Positions 43,945-52,369 are shown, counted from the stretch's first letter. The stretch: 64,000 bases of DNA from an uncultured Oscillospiraceae bacterium (GCA_947626845.1 CANQTW010000004.1:52458-116457); one strand, 5' to 3'. Numbers and translations are program-made. The notes: a model not told the origin generated them from the sequence alone.

Positions 43945-44626
43945 AGCGTTTCCCTCCTTTCCCCGCTGGTGAAATTTTCATCTCTATTTTACAGGATTCA
44001 CCGCGATTTTTCAAGCGCGGCCCGGCCCTGTGTATTCCACAAAAGGTATCGGGGGCGGGCATAAGGGCTTTTTCTTTTCCATCCCCGTTGCCCGGCAGCC
44101 CCCTTTCCCGGTGCGGGGGCGGGCCGCGTCAGCGGCCTGCCCCCGTGCTGCGGGCGGCGGTTATGGGCGTTCAGGGCTGGACAGCAGATACCCATTCCGC
44201 GCCCTTTTGCAGTAGGGAAGGTGCTTGTTTGGGGCCGACATACCCTCGTGATTTGGCCCATTATGGCGCAAGGCCGCCGCCCAATTTGGGCGTGGGTCGA
44301 ACGTGGGCGCAGCCCGGAAAGGGCCCAGGGGAAACTACGCAGCGTAGCGGAGTGGTGTCCCCGGCAAGGGAGAGTTTCAGTCGCGTAGCGAATTGAAACT
44401 CTATCCTTGCGTTTTTCTGACAGGCCATAATTTCCAAAAGAAAAAGCGCCCTTTTTGCACCCGACGCCGTGAGGCGGTGGGGCAAAAAAGGGCAAGGGCA
44501 AAAATCCAAAATGCGGGTAAACGGGTGCAGCCTTTAAGGATAAAACAAGGCCGAACACACGGCGAATATATCCGGCCTTGCTTTTGCTTTTTTGTCGGCG
44601 TATGCCTTTGCAATCAATCCATCGGC
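43945..44626. other. GC-rich non-coding stretch inside the element
   Basis: I see no convincing gene over these 682 bases. It holds several inverted repeats, including AGAGTTTCA (44371-44379) with TGAAACTCT (44394-44402) and a GCCCTTTTTGC arm (44448-44458) that nearly pairs with 44482-44493. Frames through it have no ribosome-binding sites and give low-complexity Pro/Arg-rich products. Confidence 0.5.
44546..44580. terminator. Terminator after the cargo lipoprotein gene
   Basis: The stem CAAGGCCG (44546-44553) pairs with CGGCCTTG (44573-44580). On the minus strand it is followed by TTTTATCC, and on the plus strand by CTTTTGCTTTTTT, so it can act both ways. It is 47 nt past the lipoprotein stop. 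Confidence 0.75.
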
Positions 44627-45958
44627 TTAGTTTTGCTCATACATTACAATCGTTGTTTCCTCACCGGTAAGGTAGTTCCAGAGGAAAATGCCGTAATCGT
44701 CACTGTAGGCGCAGTATGTGTCGGTTAGAAAATAGAGGCCGTTATATTTCTCCGGCAACATGAGCGGGTCGGACATGGTGCCGTTGGCAAGATTGACCAT
44801 GCGGTATTCTTTGTCTTTATAGCCGATGTAGCTGTCGCCGCCAAAGTAGCTCTTTATTCCAACGGGCGCATACAGTTCGCCAAGTTCGAATACGGTTTCT
44901 CCTGTTGTTATATCGTAAAAGCAGCGGTCATCGTCGGAATAATAGTATCTTCCAAGGAAATTCTGGAAGAATGTGTCGCCGCCAAATTGAACAAATTCCT
45001 GAAACATTTCCGGTTGGGCGGAAAACTCACCGATGTCCGTCCATTCCGGGGTTGCGGCGGTCGGGTCCAGACTGTATAAGTGGCTGTTGTTCCCCATGGC
45101 ATAAATCTTCCCTCCGGCCGCGCAAATCGTCATCGGGTCCAACTGCACCGTCTCGGTCAAGCCGTGGGCGGCCTCCTGCTGGGGGGCAGAAATGGAGGCA
45201 ATTTTTTGCATATCCCCGGTATAAAGGTAGGTGTCATTGTTATAATCGTAACACAAGAACCCGCCGCCATAATAGCGCATAAACACATCCCTGAAATCCC
45301 TAATCCCTGCGGGGTTACTTAAGTTCACTGTATTCCCGTGCAGATCGTCCCTGATTAGCGCGTAGCCATCCATGTAATAGACTGCTCCGTCCAAAAAGAA
45401 TCTGAAATCAATATGAATGTCTGGCCCGGTCAATGGGGTCTGGGTTTTTGTGGAAAGGTCATAGGCAAACCAGGTACGGTCATTCGCACAAAAGACATAA
45501 AGCGTATCGCCAAAACCGAAAAGCATGTACGCTTCATGCTGCCCTTTGCTGAACACTGGGAAGGTATAATACGGTTGGTCCTGGAAAAAGGCGTGCTGTC
45601 CTGTCAATCCAAGGGCTGTGTCGCTTTGGTACTCCGCCTGCAAAAGGGCCAAAAACGCCGACGCTTCCGGCGCTGTTTCCGTGGGCTGGGTTTCTTCCGG
45701 CTCTGTCTCTGCGGGTGTGGTTTCCTCTGATTCCGTCTCCGCAGGCTGAGTTTCTTCTGATTCCGTCTCTGTGGGTTTGGTTTCCGCCGGTTCCGTTTCT
45801 TCCGGCTGGGTGCTCTCCGGCTTGGTGGTCTGTTGGTCGCTGCTGGTGCTTTCGGCGGGCGGTTCCGTGCTGTTGCTGCCGGTCTGTCCGCCGCCGCAGG
45901 CGGCCAGCGACAAGGCCAGCGCGGCGCAAAGCAAAATAGATAAAGCGCGTTTTCTCAT
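44627..45958 (-). CDS. Cargo lipoprotein with Thr/Glu/Pro-rich stalk
   Basis: This 443-residue secreted protein has a lipoprotein signal ending LSLAACGGG. A low-complexity stalk of repeating (T/S)EPEETQPAETESEE-like units (about residues 28-105) holds a C-terminal domain of about 330 residues. That domain has recurring YDLSTKTQTPL-, YSLDPTAATPEW- and YDITTGETVFEL-type blocks, suggesting a beta-propeller such as those in DUF5050-like surface proteins. The ATG at 45958 has AGGAGG 12 nt upstream. It is the only apparent cargo of the element; the function is unknown. Confidence 0.85.
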   Translation of the reverse strand: MRKRALSILLCAALALSLAACGGGQTGSNSTEPPAESTSSDQQTTKPESTQPEETEPAETKPTETESEETQPAETESEETTPAETEPEETQPTETAPEASAFLALLQAEYQSDTALGLTGQHAFFQDQPYYTFPVFSKGQHEAYMLFGFGDTLYVFCANDRTWFAYDLSTKTQTPLTGPDIHIDFRFFLDGAVYYMDGYALIRDDLHGNTVNLSNPAGIRDFRDVFMRYYGGGFLCYDYNNDTYLYTGDMQKIASISAPQQEAAHGLTETVQLDPMTICAAGGKIYAMGNNSHLYSLDPTAATPEWTDIGEFSAQPEMFQEFVQFGGDTFFQNFLGRYYYSDDDRCFYDITTGETVFELGELYAPVGIKSYFGGDSYIGYKDKEYRMVNLANGTMSDPLMLPEKYNGLYFLTDTYCAYSDDYGIFLWNYLTGEETTIVMYEQN

Positions 45959-46417
45959 GGGTTGATGTGTCCTCCTTTTGTTCTGCCGCTCTTGGCGGCA
46001 ATTTTGCTGTCCTCGACGGTTCCCGCCGGGGGCGGGATTGCTCCCGCCCCTTTTGGGTTCCGGCGAGACAACAAAGGCGGCGCAGGATAGTTCCCTGCAC
46101 CGCCAAAAGGACACACAAACCCATCTACTTCCCCCTTGTAAAATTTCACAAGGGCGGGTATAATGAGAGTGGCGCTGATTTCAGCTGTGTGGGAGGTATC
46201 GTCTCCTGCATAGGGCTGTGAGAGGTTGCCCCCTCTCACAGCCTGCCTTTTATTGTCTCACGGCTTTATTATACATTCCGGCGCTCTCTATTTCAAGGGC
46301 TTTTTGCCAAAATGTTGCCTTACCTGTCGATACAGGCCGAAATAAAGGGCATGGATTGAAGATGATTCATAAATTTCTGCACAGCGCAAAGGGCGGCCGC
46401 GCGGCCGCCCTTCTTCT
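45959..46417. other. Non-coding stretch upstream of the cargo gene
   Basis: No gene is supported here. It contains a perfect 12-bp stem-loop (GGCTGTGAGAGG at 46214-46225 with CCTCTCACAGCC at 46232-46243) and a perfect 24-bp palindrome (46388-46411, rich in GGCGGCC). A CCCTTGT/ACAAGGG pair around 46131-46156 could also fold. These may regulate or insulate the lipoprotein gene. Confidence 0.5.
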
Positions 46418-46760
46418 CGTTTTATTCGCTTTTTATGATTCCAAACCAGCGGAACGCCTCGCGAATGGCGTTTGCTTTCTCCGGGGTAAGCCCTGCGGCA
46501 TAGGGCCCGTGGGCTCCTTTTGGGCCCTTATGCCGGACTTTCGCAAGCCCGCAGAGGTCTTTTGTTCACGAAATAGCAAGGTTGCTGACGTGCAGGCCGT
46601 AGTGCTTCTTGACCCACGCCCGGATTTCCTTGTATGTGGCGCGTTTGGTCTGTAAATGCGTTTCGCCCTCATAGTCGTCTATCTCGACTATGAGGGCGAA
46701 CACGTTGCGGTGTACCGCTACATTGATTTTTGAAATGGTGTTCGTATACTTCGGGCTGAG
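46418..46760 (-). pseudogene. Element-borne tail gene with in-frame stop, fused to the NUDIX 5' end
   Basis: The NUDIX 5' part reads into element sequence ending KKHYGLHVSNLAIS, then an in-frame TGA (46568-46566). After the stop the same frame continues with TKDLCGLAKV and ends EAFRWFGIIK before a TAA near 46420. I recall very similar tails (TKRATYKEIRAWV ... SRTKDLCGL) at the ends of clostridial mobile elements, where the stop position is an Arg codon; that comparison is from memory. A CGA to TGA change would explain it. The function of the tail is unknown. Confidence 0.65.
46737..46750 (+). repeat. Right inner arm of the attachment site
   Basis: GGTGTTCGTATACT is the exact inverse complement of the left arm at 42296-42309 and lies 10 nt inside the right TATA core. 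Confidence 0.85.
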
Positions 46761-46919
46761 TATAATATTTTCTAACGGTTCCCTGTGACCTCCGGGGATT
46801 TCCCATGTATCCCTGTCTTTATGCCTGCAAAAAACATATTGACCCTGTGCTTTGGATATAATCACCGCAAACTTTAGCAATTCATCCTCTATGCTCTCAT
46901 AAAATTTAACCTCTGTCAT
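46761..46919 (-). pseudogene. NUDIX hydrolase, N-terminal part (disrupted by insertion)
   Basis: These 53 codons run from MTEVKFYESI to GGHREPLENII and include the first half of the NUDIX box (GGHREPLE, the G-x5-E part). The remainder lies at 41996-42283. The intact protein would be 147 residues, a normal size for a nucleotide-sugar or (d)NTP pyrophosphohydrolase. The ATG follows AGGAGG and overlaps an upstream stop as ATGA, so it was translationally coupled to a gene now reduced to a fragment. Confidence 0.9.
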
Positions 46920-47026
46920 CCAAACCTTTCCTCCTGCCTCTTCTTCCATTTGTTACGGTCGAGCATTTCAACGTGAAAACTTATATCCCAAGCGGCAACA
47001 TATTCCGCAAAAGCGCGCTTTTCAAT
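46916..47026 (-). pseudogene. 3' remnant of a gene upstream of the NUDIX gene
   Basis: An open frame of about 36 codons (ending EMLDRNKWKKRQEERFG) stops at a TGA overlapping the NUDIX ATG by 4 nt. Upstream in this frame there is a TAA at 47027-47029, and no start with a ribosome-binding site is visible. The four-base overlap and normal codon content suggest the true end of a gene whose front has been lost. It could instead be a very short ORF starting at the internal ATG. Confidence 0.45.
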
Positions 47027-47075
47027 TTAATCTCGTCATTGTATCCATGTCCGCAAGATCATATCTTCTCTCCGC

Positions 47076-47768
47076 TTATTCAATGATCTGACCGTCTGTG
47101 GAAATCGTCGCGACACTCCACGGGATAAACTTCCCGCTGACTTGCAGCGCCTGCTTTACCGCGTTTTCGATGCCGCCGCAGCAGGGTACTTCCATGCGGG
47201 CAACGGTCACGCTCTTGATATCGTTTCCGGCGATGATCCGCGTCAATTTCTCGGTGTAGTCCACCATATCCAGCTTCGGACAGCCAATCAGGGTGATCCT
47301 GTTTTTGATGAAATCGTTGTGGAAGCTGCCGTAAGCGTAAGCGGTGCAATCAGCGGCAATCAGCAAATTCGCGCCGTTGAAATAGGCCGCGTTTACGGGA
47401 GCCAGCTTGATTTGCACCGGCCACTGGGAAAGGCGGCTGTGGACGGTCACATTTTCGGCCTGCGTTTCTTCACGATGAATCGCTTTTGAAGCTGTGCCGG
47501 GACAGCCGCAGGGCAGTTTTTCAGCGCCTTTATTCCGCTTTGCCGCCTTTACCGCCGCTTCATTGTATGCCGGCGCTTCCCGTTCCTCAAAAGTAATTGC
47601 CCCCGTCGGGCAGGCGGGTAGGCAGTCGCCAAGGCCGTCGCAATAGTCCTCCCGGAGCAGCTTCGCCTTGCCGCCCACAATACCGATAGCCCCTTCATGG
47701 CAGGCATCAGCGCAGATACCACAGCCATTGCACTTTTCCTCGTCGATTTTAATGATTTTTCTAAGCAT
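47076..47768 (-). CDS. 4Fe-4S binding protein (two-cluster ferredoxin fused to a conserved domain)
   Basis: This 230-residue protein has an N-terminal bacterial ferredoxin module with CNGCGICADAC and CDGLGDCLPACP, giving ligands for two [4Fe-4S] clusters. A further domain (about residues 120-230) contains GSFHNDFIKNRITLIGCPKLD and MEVPCCGGIENA, with extra cysteines that may bind another metal centre. Such proteins occur in anaerobes, often near hydroxylamine reductase or redox regulators, but no partner is here. I chose the ATG at 47768, with GGGGGAT upstream; the longer frame is unsupported. Confidence 0.88.
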   Translation of the reverse strand: MLRKIIKIDEEKCNGCGICADACHEGAIGIVGGKAKLLREDYCDGLGDCLPACPTGAITFEEREAPAYNEAAVKAAKRNKGAEKLPCGCPGTASKAIHREETQAENVTVHSRLSQWPVQIKLAPVNAAYFNGANLLIAADCTAYAYGSFHNDFIKNRITLIGCPKLDMVDYTEKLTRIIAGNDIKSVTVARMEVPCCGGIENAVKQALQVSGKFIPWSVATISTDGQIIE

Positions 47769-47931
47769 ACTATATCCCCCTGTTTTCACCGCTCTGACGT
47801 CTCTTGTCTTTTCGGGTTTTATACGAATACCCATTGAAAAACAGCCGCCGAACGGCTTGCCGATCTGTCCAACGCCGCCCAAAACAGCCCAGCCGTTCAA
47901 AAACCCTCTCTCATAATTTCGATCCGCGCCC

Positions 47932-48879
47932 TCACCGGTGCTTATAGATCCTCTTCTCCAAGGCGAAGATCCTGCCGGAGAACTGGCCTGGCTCCACATT
48001 GTCCAGGCTCTCCTTGTAGATCTCCATCCGGCTGTCGATCTTGTCGATGAGGCTGAGAAGCTCCGCCTCGGCGCACATGGGCCGCACCGCCGCGCCGAAC
48101 TCCGGCTCCCCGTGGTGGCTCAGAAGCATATGCTGGAGAAGGAGCCCTTTCTCCTCCGGGATGCCCAGCCCCCGCGCCGCGTCGGCCACCTCCTGGGCGC
48201 CCATGACCAGGTGTCCCAGCAGCTGTCCCGGCGTGGAATACTCGGTGACAAGGCCCAGCTCGGAGTATTCAAACTCCCACTCCTTGCCCAGATCGTGCAG
48301 GCACGTCCCGGCCAGCAGGAGACTGCGGTCCACAGTTTCCCCGTAGAGCTTCGCCAGGAAATCCGCCTGCCGCATCATGTTCAGCGTGTGCATCAGAAGG
48401 CCGTTCAAAAAGCTGTGGTGGACGCTCTTGGCCGCCGGCATGTTCCGCAGGGTCTCCCCGTGCCGCTCCAACAGCGCCTCGGTCACGTCCCGGTAATCCT
48501 GATCCTCGATGGAGGCCACCAGGGCCAACAGCTCCTGATAGCCCGCCTCCGCGTCCATGGGCGCCACGGGCACAAGGGCGCGCAGATCAAATTCGTCGTT
48601 CTCATCCGCCAGGCGGATGCGCTCGATGGTGGCCTGGAGAGAGCCGCGGTACTCGGAGACCGTGCCCCGAAGCTTGACCACCTTTCCCTCCTCGTTGGGC
48701 CCCAGCGGGCCGGGGTAGTCCCATACCTTGGCGTCCACGTCGCCGGTGCAGTCGGAGACAGTGGCGTTCAGATAGGGCTTCCCGTTGTTGGAAACCTTGT
48801 TCTGGGCCATCTTGAGGATGTAAAATCCCTCAAATTCGTCCCCTACGGTCATATCCTTGATCCTGATCTCCCTGCGCAT
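47932..48879 (-). CDS. yhaM: 3'-5' exoribonuclease YhaM-like protein
   Basis: This 315-residue protein has an N-terminal OB-fold (ILKMAQNKVSNNGKPYLNATVSDCTGDVDAKVWDY) and a C-terminal HD phosphohydrolase domain with HTLNMMRQADFLAKLYG and CLHDLGKEWEF. This is the layout of YhaM, which trims RNA from the 3' end. I chose the ATG at 48879 because AAGGAGAT is correctly placed. In B. subtilis yhaM is next to yhaN-yhaO; here they are about 22 kb apart. Confidence 0.93.
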   Translation of the reverse strand: MRREIRIKDMTVGDEFEGFYILKMAQNKVSNNGKPYLNATVSDCTGDVDAKVWDYPGPLGPNEEGKVVKLRGTVSEYRGSLQATIERIRLADENDEFDLRALVPVAPMDAEAGYQELLALVASIEDQDYRDVTEALLERHGETLRNMPAAKSVHHSFLNGLLMHTLNMMRQADFLAKLYGETVDRSLLLAGTCLHDLGKEWEFEYSELGLVTEYSTPGQLLGHLVMGAQEVADAARGLGIPEEKGLLLQHMLLSHHGEPEFGAAVRPMCAEAELLSLIDKIDSRMEIYKESLDNVEPGQFSGRIFALEKRIYKHR

Positions 48880-48947
48880 ACGCTTATCTCCTTGTGACGT
48901 GATAACGCCCCCATTATAACGCCCCGCCGCCGGTTTTTCAACCAAAA

Positions 48948-49001
48948 AAACAGGAACGCCCTTCAGGCAAAAACAGGAACGCCCTTCAGACGTTCCTGTT
49001 T
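48948..49001 (-). terminator. Terminator of the pectin operon with a duplicated half
   Basis: An 11-bp stem (48971-48981 with 48991-49001) is followed on the minus strand by TTTTTGCC, 17 nt past the last gene. Its left arm and loop (19 nt) are repeated once at 48948-48966, at a 23-bp period. Confidence 0.9.
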
Positions 49002-49017
49002 CATGTTTTGAAAGTGG

Positions 49018-50097
49018 TTATTTTATGACCATCTCGGTCTCGCCGTCGAAGACGTAGACCTCCTTCAGCGGGATGGAGAAGTCAATGGCGGAGTCCACGG
49101 CGGGTGTGTCGTGGGGGTCCACCTTCAGGATCGCCTTGTCCTCGCCGGCGGTGATGTAGACGTTGGTGTTGTCGCCCAGCATCTCGGTCAGCTCCACGTC
49201 GGCGGTGACCACATAGGCGTCGTCTTTCCTGCCCAGCTCGATGGACTCAGGACGGAAGCCGAACACGATCTCCTTGCCCTCGTACTGCTTTGCCTTGCCG
49301 CCCAGCTTCTTTGTCAGGTCAAGGACGTTCTTGCCGAAGGTCAGCTTGCCGTCCTTGAGGACGCCGCGGATGAAGTTCATGGGCGGCTCGCCGATGAATC
49401 CGGCCACGAACACGTTCACCGGCTCGTAGTACAGATCATAGGGCGTGCCCACCTGCTGGACGTAACCGTCCTTCATGACCACGATGCGGTCCGCCAGGGT
49501 CATGGCTTCGGTCTGGTCGTGGGTGACGTAGATGGTGGTGGCGCCGGTGTTCCGGTGGATCTGGGCGATCTCGGAGCGCATGGTCACGCGCTGCTTGGCG
49601 TCCAGGTTGGAGAGCGGCTCGTCCATCAGGAACACGCCCACCTTGCGGATGATGGCGCGGCCAATGGCCACGCGCTGCCGCTGGCCGCCGGAGAGCGCCC
49701 TGGGGAAGCGGTCAAGGTAATCAGTCAGGCCCAGGATGCGGGCGGTGTTCTTGACCTTCTCCTCGATGACGTCCTCGTCAACGCCCTGAAGCGTCAGGCC
49801 AAAGGCGATGTTGTCATAGACGGTCATCTGCGGGTACAGGGCGTAGCTCTGGAAGACCATGGCGACCTCGCGCTCACGGGGGCCCATCTCATTGGCGCGC
49901 TTGCCGTTGATGCAGAACTCGCCGTTGGAGATGTCCTCCAGGCCGGCGATCATCCGCAGGGTCGTGGATTTGCCGCAGCCGGAGGGACCCACGAAAACAA
50001 TGAACTCGCCCTTCTCGATGGAGAGGTTGAAATCGTGGACGGCGTGGAAGCCGTTGGGATAGATCTTATTTATATTTGTCAGGGTCAAGTATGACAT
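49018..50097 (-). CDS. msmX: Carbohydrate ABC transporter ATPase, MsmX/UgpC type (copy 1)
   Basis: This 359-residue ATPase energises carbohydrate importers. It has Walker A GPSGCGKSTT, signature ALSGGQRQRVAIGRAI, Walker B VFLMDEPLSNLDA and switch His in VTHDQTEAM, followed by the C-terminal TOBE/MalK-like regulatory region. It is the last gene of the pectin operon, directly after GH28. A second ATPase of the same family is in the same operon, so either one may serve the single permease pair or act on distant transporters as B. subtilis MsmX does. Confidence 0.95.
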   Translation of the reverse strand: MSYLTLTNINKIYPNGFHAVHDFNLSIEKGEFIVFVGPSGCGKSTTLRMIAGLEDISNGEFCINGKRANEMGPREREVAMVFQSYALYPQMTVYDNIAFGLTLQGVDEDVIEEKVKNTARILGLTDYLDRFPRALSGGQRQRVAIGRAIIRKVGVFLMDEPLSNLDAKQRVTMRSEIAQIHRNTGATTIYVTHDQTEAMTLADRIVVMKDGYVQQVGTPYDLYYEPVNVFVAGFIGEPPMNFIRGVLKDGKLTFGKNVLDLTKKLGGKAKQYEGKEIVFGFRPESIELGRKDDAYVVTADVELTEMLGDNTNVYITAGEDKAILKVDPHDTPAVDSAIDFSIPLKEVYVFDGETEMVIK

Positions 50098-50148
50098 AGA
50101 TTTGTCTCCTTACACTAAAATTTACCGCGGGGTCAGGAAACAATAAAG

Positions 50149-51723
50149 TTAGACTGCGCTCAAATCAAATCCTTCTGTCTCAACGCTCTCACAGCTGCCG
50201 GTAATGAGCTTCTCCCCGACCACGCCCTCCAGGCTCACGTTTTTCACGCGGACCTTTTTGACGTTGTCCAGATACAGCCCCAGGCGGCACCTGGGCTGGG
50301 CGAACTCCTGCATGGCGGGCTTTTCGGGCTTGGCATCGGGAGCGAAGGTGATGCGGATATTCTCCAGCGTCACGCTCTCGATGGGCTGTTCCGTCAGTCC
50401 GTCTATGTAGCAGGCGGCCACCTCGGAGTCGGTGCAGTCCATATTGCGGAAGGTGAAGGAGCCCATACGGGGCGTCCTGTCATCCACGGGCAGCTTCTCC
50501 CGGCTCCAGACGTATTCGTCGTGGCAGTCCGGGTCACAGCAGTTGTACCACAGATTGATGACAATGGGCGTCAGCACCCTGTCCATTTTGATGTTGTCAA
50601 AGAGGACGTTGGTGATCACGCTGTCCTTGCCGCGGCCCCGGCGGGACTTGATGCGAAGTCCCCTGTCGGTGGCGTGGAACAGGCACTGGGTCACCGTCAG
50701 GTTGGTCACACCCGCGGAGGCCTCGCTCCCCAAGGTGACCGCGCCGTGGCCAAACTCCATCAGACAGTTGCGGATGGTGTATCTGTCCGCCGGCGCCTTA
50801 TATTTGACGGCCATTTCCAGCTTTCCGGATTTGATGGCGATGCAGTCGTCACCGACTGAGAATCTACAGCCGATGATATTGACCGTGTCACAGCTCTCCG
50901 GGTCGCACCCGTCGGTGTTGGGGCTGTCCTTGGGAGCGGTGACAAAGCAGTCCAAAACGGAGACATCCTTGGAGAAAAACGGGTGAAGATTCCAGCTGGG
51001 CCCGTTTTTCACCGTGACCCCGTGGAGGGTAACGTTCTTACAGCGGTTCAGAAACACGACCCTTGGCCGTGCCGCGGGGAAATTGCTAAAATCGTGCCAC
51101 CAGTCCCCGTTCTGGCCGTTCCCGTCCACTGTGCCGGGCCCCACGATGGACACGTCCTCGCAGAAAGCCCCCTGCAGCAGCGACTGGTACGCGGGCCTCT
51201 CCAGGCCCTCGAAGGCCGCCAGCGGGACCTGGCGGCCCGTCACCGGGTCCACGGCCAGCCCCGTCAGGATGGGGTAACGCTCACGCTCCGGGGACCCCAG
51301 GAGCACAGCGCCGGCGCAAAGCTCGATGGTGATGTGGCTCCTCAGCGACAGCGGCAGGCTCAGATACGTCCCCTCCGGGAAGATCAGCCGCCCGCCGTCG
51401 GGGACGGCGTTGATGGCCGCCTGGAGGGACGGAGTGTCGTCATGGACGCCGTCGCCCACCGCGCCGAAATCTCGGACGCTTAGGGCGCAGGTCTCCTCCG
51501 CCGTGCGAAGCTCCACAACATCCGTTTTCCCGGAGGCGAAGCGCACCTCGATCCGGTAAGCGGCGTTGGGCTTCAGCCCGTACAGGGAGAACACATTGGT
51601 ATCTCCGGACAGACGGGCCTCCCCGTCAGCGAAAACCGTATAGCTTTCACTGGCGCGGTAGGGGCTGGTCCCTCCGATCTCAAAGCAGGCGGAGGTACTG
51701 GAGCGGTAAAGAATGTTGATCAT
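50149..51723 (-). CDS. GH28 polygalacturonase-family glycoside hydrolase (cytoplasmic)
   Basis: This 524-residue enzyme hydrolyses pectic polymers or oligomers. A fibronectin-III-like N-terminal segment (1-78) precedes the right-handed beta-helix. All GH28 active-site motifs are present: NTD (Asp271), GDD (Asp292, Asp293), GHG (His326) and RIK (Arg357, Lys359). There is no signal peptide from the chosen ATG at 51723, so it should act on imported oligogalacturonides or rhamnogalacturonides, possibly as an exo-enzyme. It sits in the transporter operon between a membrane protein and MsmX. Confidence 0.93.
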   Translation of the reverse strand: MINILYRSSTSACFEIGGTSPYRASESYTVFADGEARLSGDTNVFSLYGLKPNAAYRIEVRFASGKTDVVELRTAEETCALSVRDFGAVGDGVHDDTPSLQAAINAVPDGGRLIFPEGTYLSLPLSLRSHITIELCAGAVLLGSPERERYPILTGLAVDPVTGRQVPLAAFEGLERPAYQSLLQGAFCEDVSIVGPGTVDGNGQNGDWWHDFSNFPAARPRVVFLNRCKNVTLHGVTVKNGPSWNLHPFFSKDVSVLDCFVTAPKDSPNTDGCDPESCDTVNIIGCRFSVGDDCIAIKSGKLEMAVKYKAPADRYTIRNCLMEFGHGAVTLGSEASAGVTNLTVTQCLFHATDRGLRIKSRRGRGKDSVITNVLFDNIKMDRVLTPIVINLWYNCCDPDCHDEYVWSREKLPVDDRTPRMGSFTFRNMDCTDSEVAACYIDGLTEQPIESVTLENIRITFAPDAKPEKPAMQEFAQPRCRLGLYLDNVKKVRVKNVSLEGVVGEKLITGSCESVETEGFDLSAV

Positions 51724-51733
51724 ACGCAATCCC

Positions 51734-52369
51734 TCATTTGCCGGACTTTTTTGCGTCCGCCAAGACACGTCTGACGGCGTTTTTGATGGATACAAAGGCC
51801 AGATCCCACCCCAGCCAGAACAGTCCGAACATGATCGGCTCAACCGCCAGCGGCAGGGTATCGGTCAGGTTCCCGATCCTGATGATCACAAGGTTCACAA
51901 CGCTGTAGGTCATATACACGAAGAACATCAGAACGGCGGCGTAGAGGATATTCAGTGGGAAAGTCACATAGGCTTTGCGCTTGGCGCACATGATCCACCT
52001 GTCCGCCGAGCCTGGGACTTTCTCAAAAAAACGCAGGGCGTTGTTGGTGAGAATGTCCGTCACCATCCCCATGGCGATGGCCGTGACAGCCATCTGATCC
52101 AGACCGTTCTGGAGATAGTTGCCCAGGCCCCACATGAAGAAGAAGCAACCCGCCGCGGGGAACCACCACTTGATGAAGCAGAAGACCACCCACTCCGCGA
52201 TCTTGAGCTTCGGGCCGGAACGGTATTTCCGAAGCTCCGCGTCGGAGACAAGAGGCGAGTTTTCCGGACTTGCGGAGACCAGGTCGTCCACAGCCTTCGT
52301 CTTCAGCTTGTAATAATCCGCCTGCTTGAACTCCTCCTGCCCGTTATTTTGCCTGTTTTTTTTGCTCAT
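51734..52369 (-). CDS. Small integral membrane protein of the pectin operon (211 aa), unknown
   Basis: This protein has a soluble N-terminal region of about 60 residues and then four or five hydrophobic helices (for example VVFCFIKWWFPAAGCFFFMWG and PLNILYAAVLMFFVYMTYSVV). I do not recognise the family. It is 10 nt before the GH28 gene and about 75 nt after another membrane protein gene, so it belongs to the transport operon. A role as an accessory or scaffold component of the importer is possible but unsupported by motifs. Confidence 0.8.
   Translation of the reverse strand: MSKKNRQNNGQEEFKQADYYKLKTKAVDDLVSASPENSPLVSDAELRKYRSGPKLKIAEWVVFCFIKWWFPAAGCFFFMWGLGNYLQNGLDQMAVTAIAMGMVTDILTNNALRFFEKVPGSADRWIMCAKRKAYVTFPLNILYAAVLMFFVYMTYSVVNLVIIRIGNLTDTLPLAVEPIMFGLFWLGWDLAFVSIKNAVRRVLADAKKSGK

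Larger units (their letters stand above)
42281..46764. mobile_element. 4.48-kb serine-integrase element inserted in a NUDIX gene
   Basis: The element is bounded by a direct TATA core (42281-42284 and 46761-46764), from which the interrupted NUDIX frame rejoins exactly. Just inside, inverted 14-bp arms AGTATACGAACACC (42296-42309) and its complement (46737-46750) sit 11 and 10 nt from the cores, as expected for the P and P' half-sites left by a large serine recombinase. It carries the recombinase gene at the left end, a lipoprotein gene and a broken tail gene at the right end. No conjugation or replication genes are present, so it is a minimal integrative unit. Confidence 0.88.

Noticed and set aside
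45534..46124. Second minus-strand frame overlapping the cargo lipoprotein (196 codons)
   Set aside because: It is an alternative frame of the repetitive stalk coding region; the lipoprotein frame has the signal peptide.
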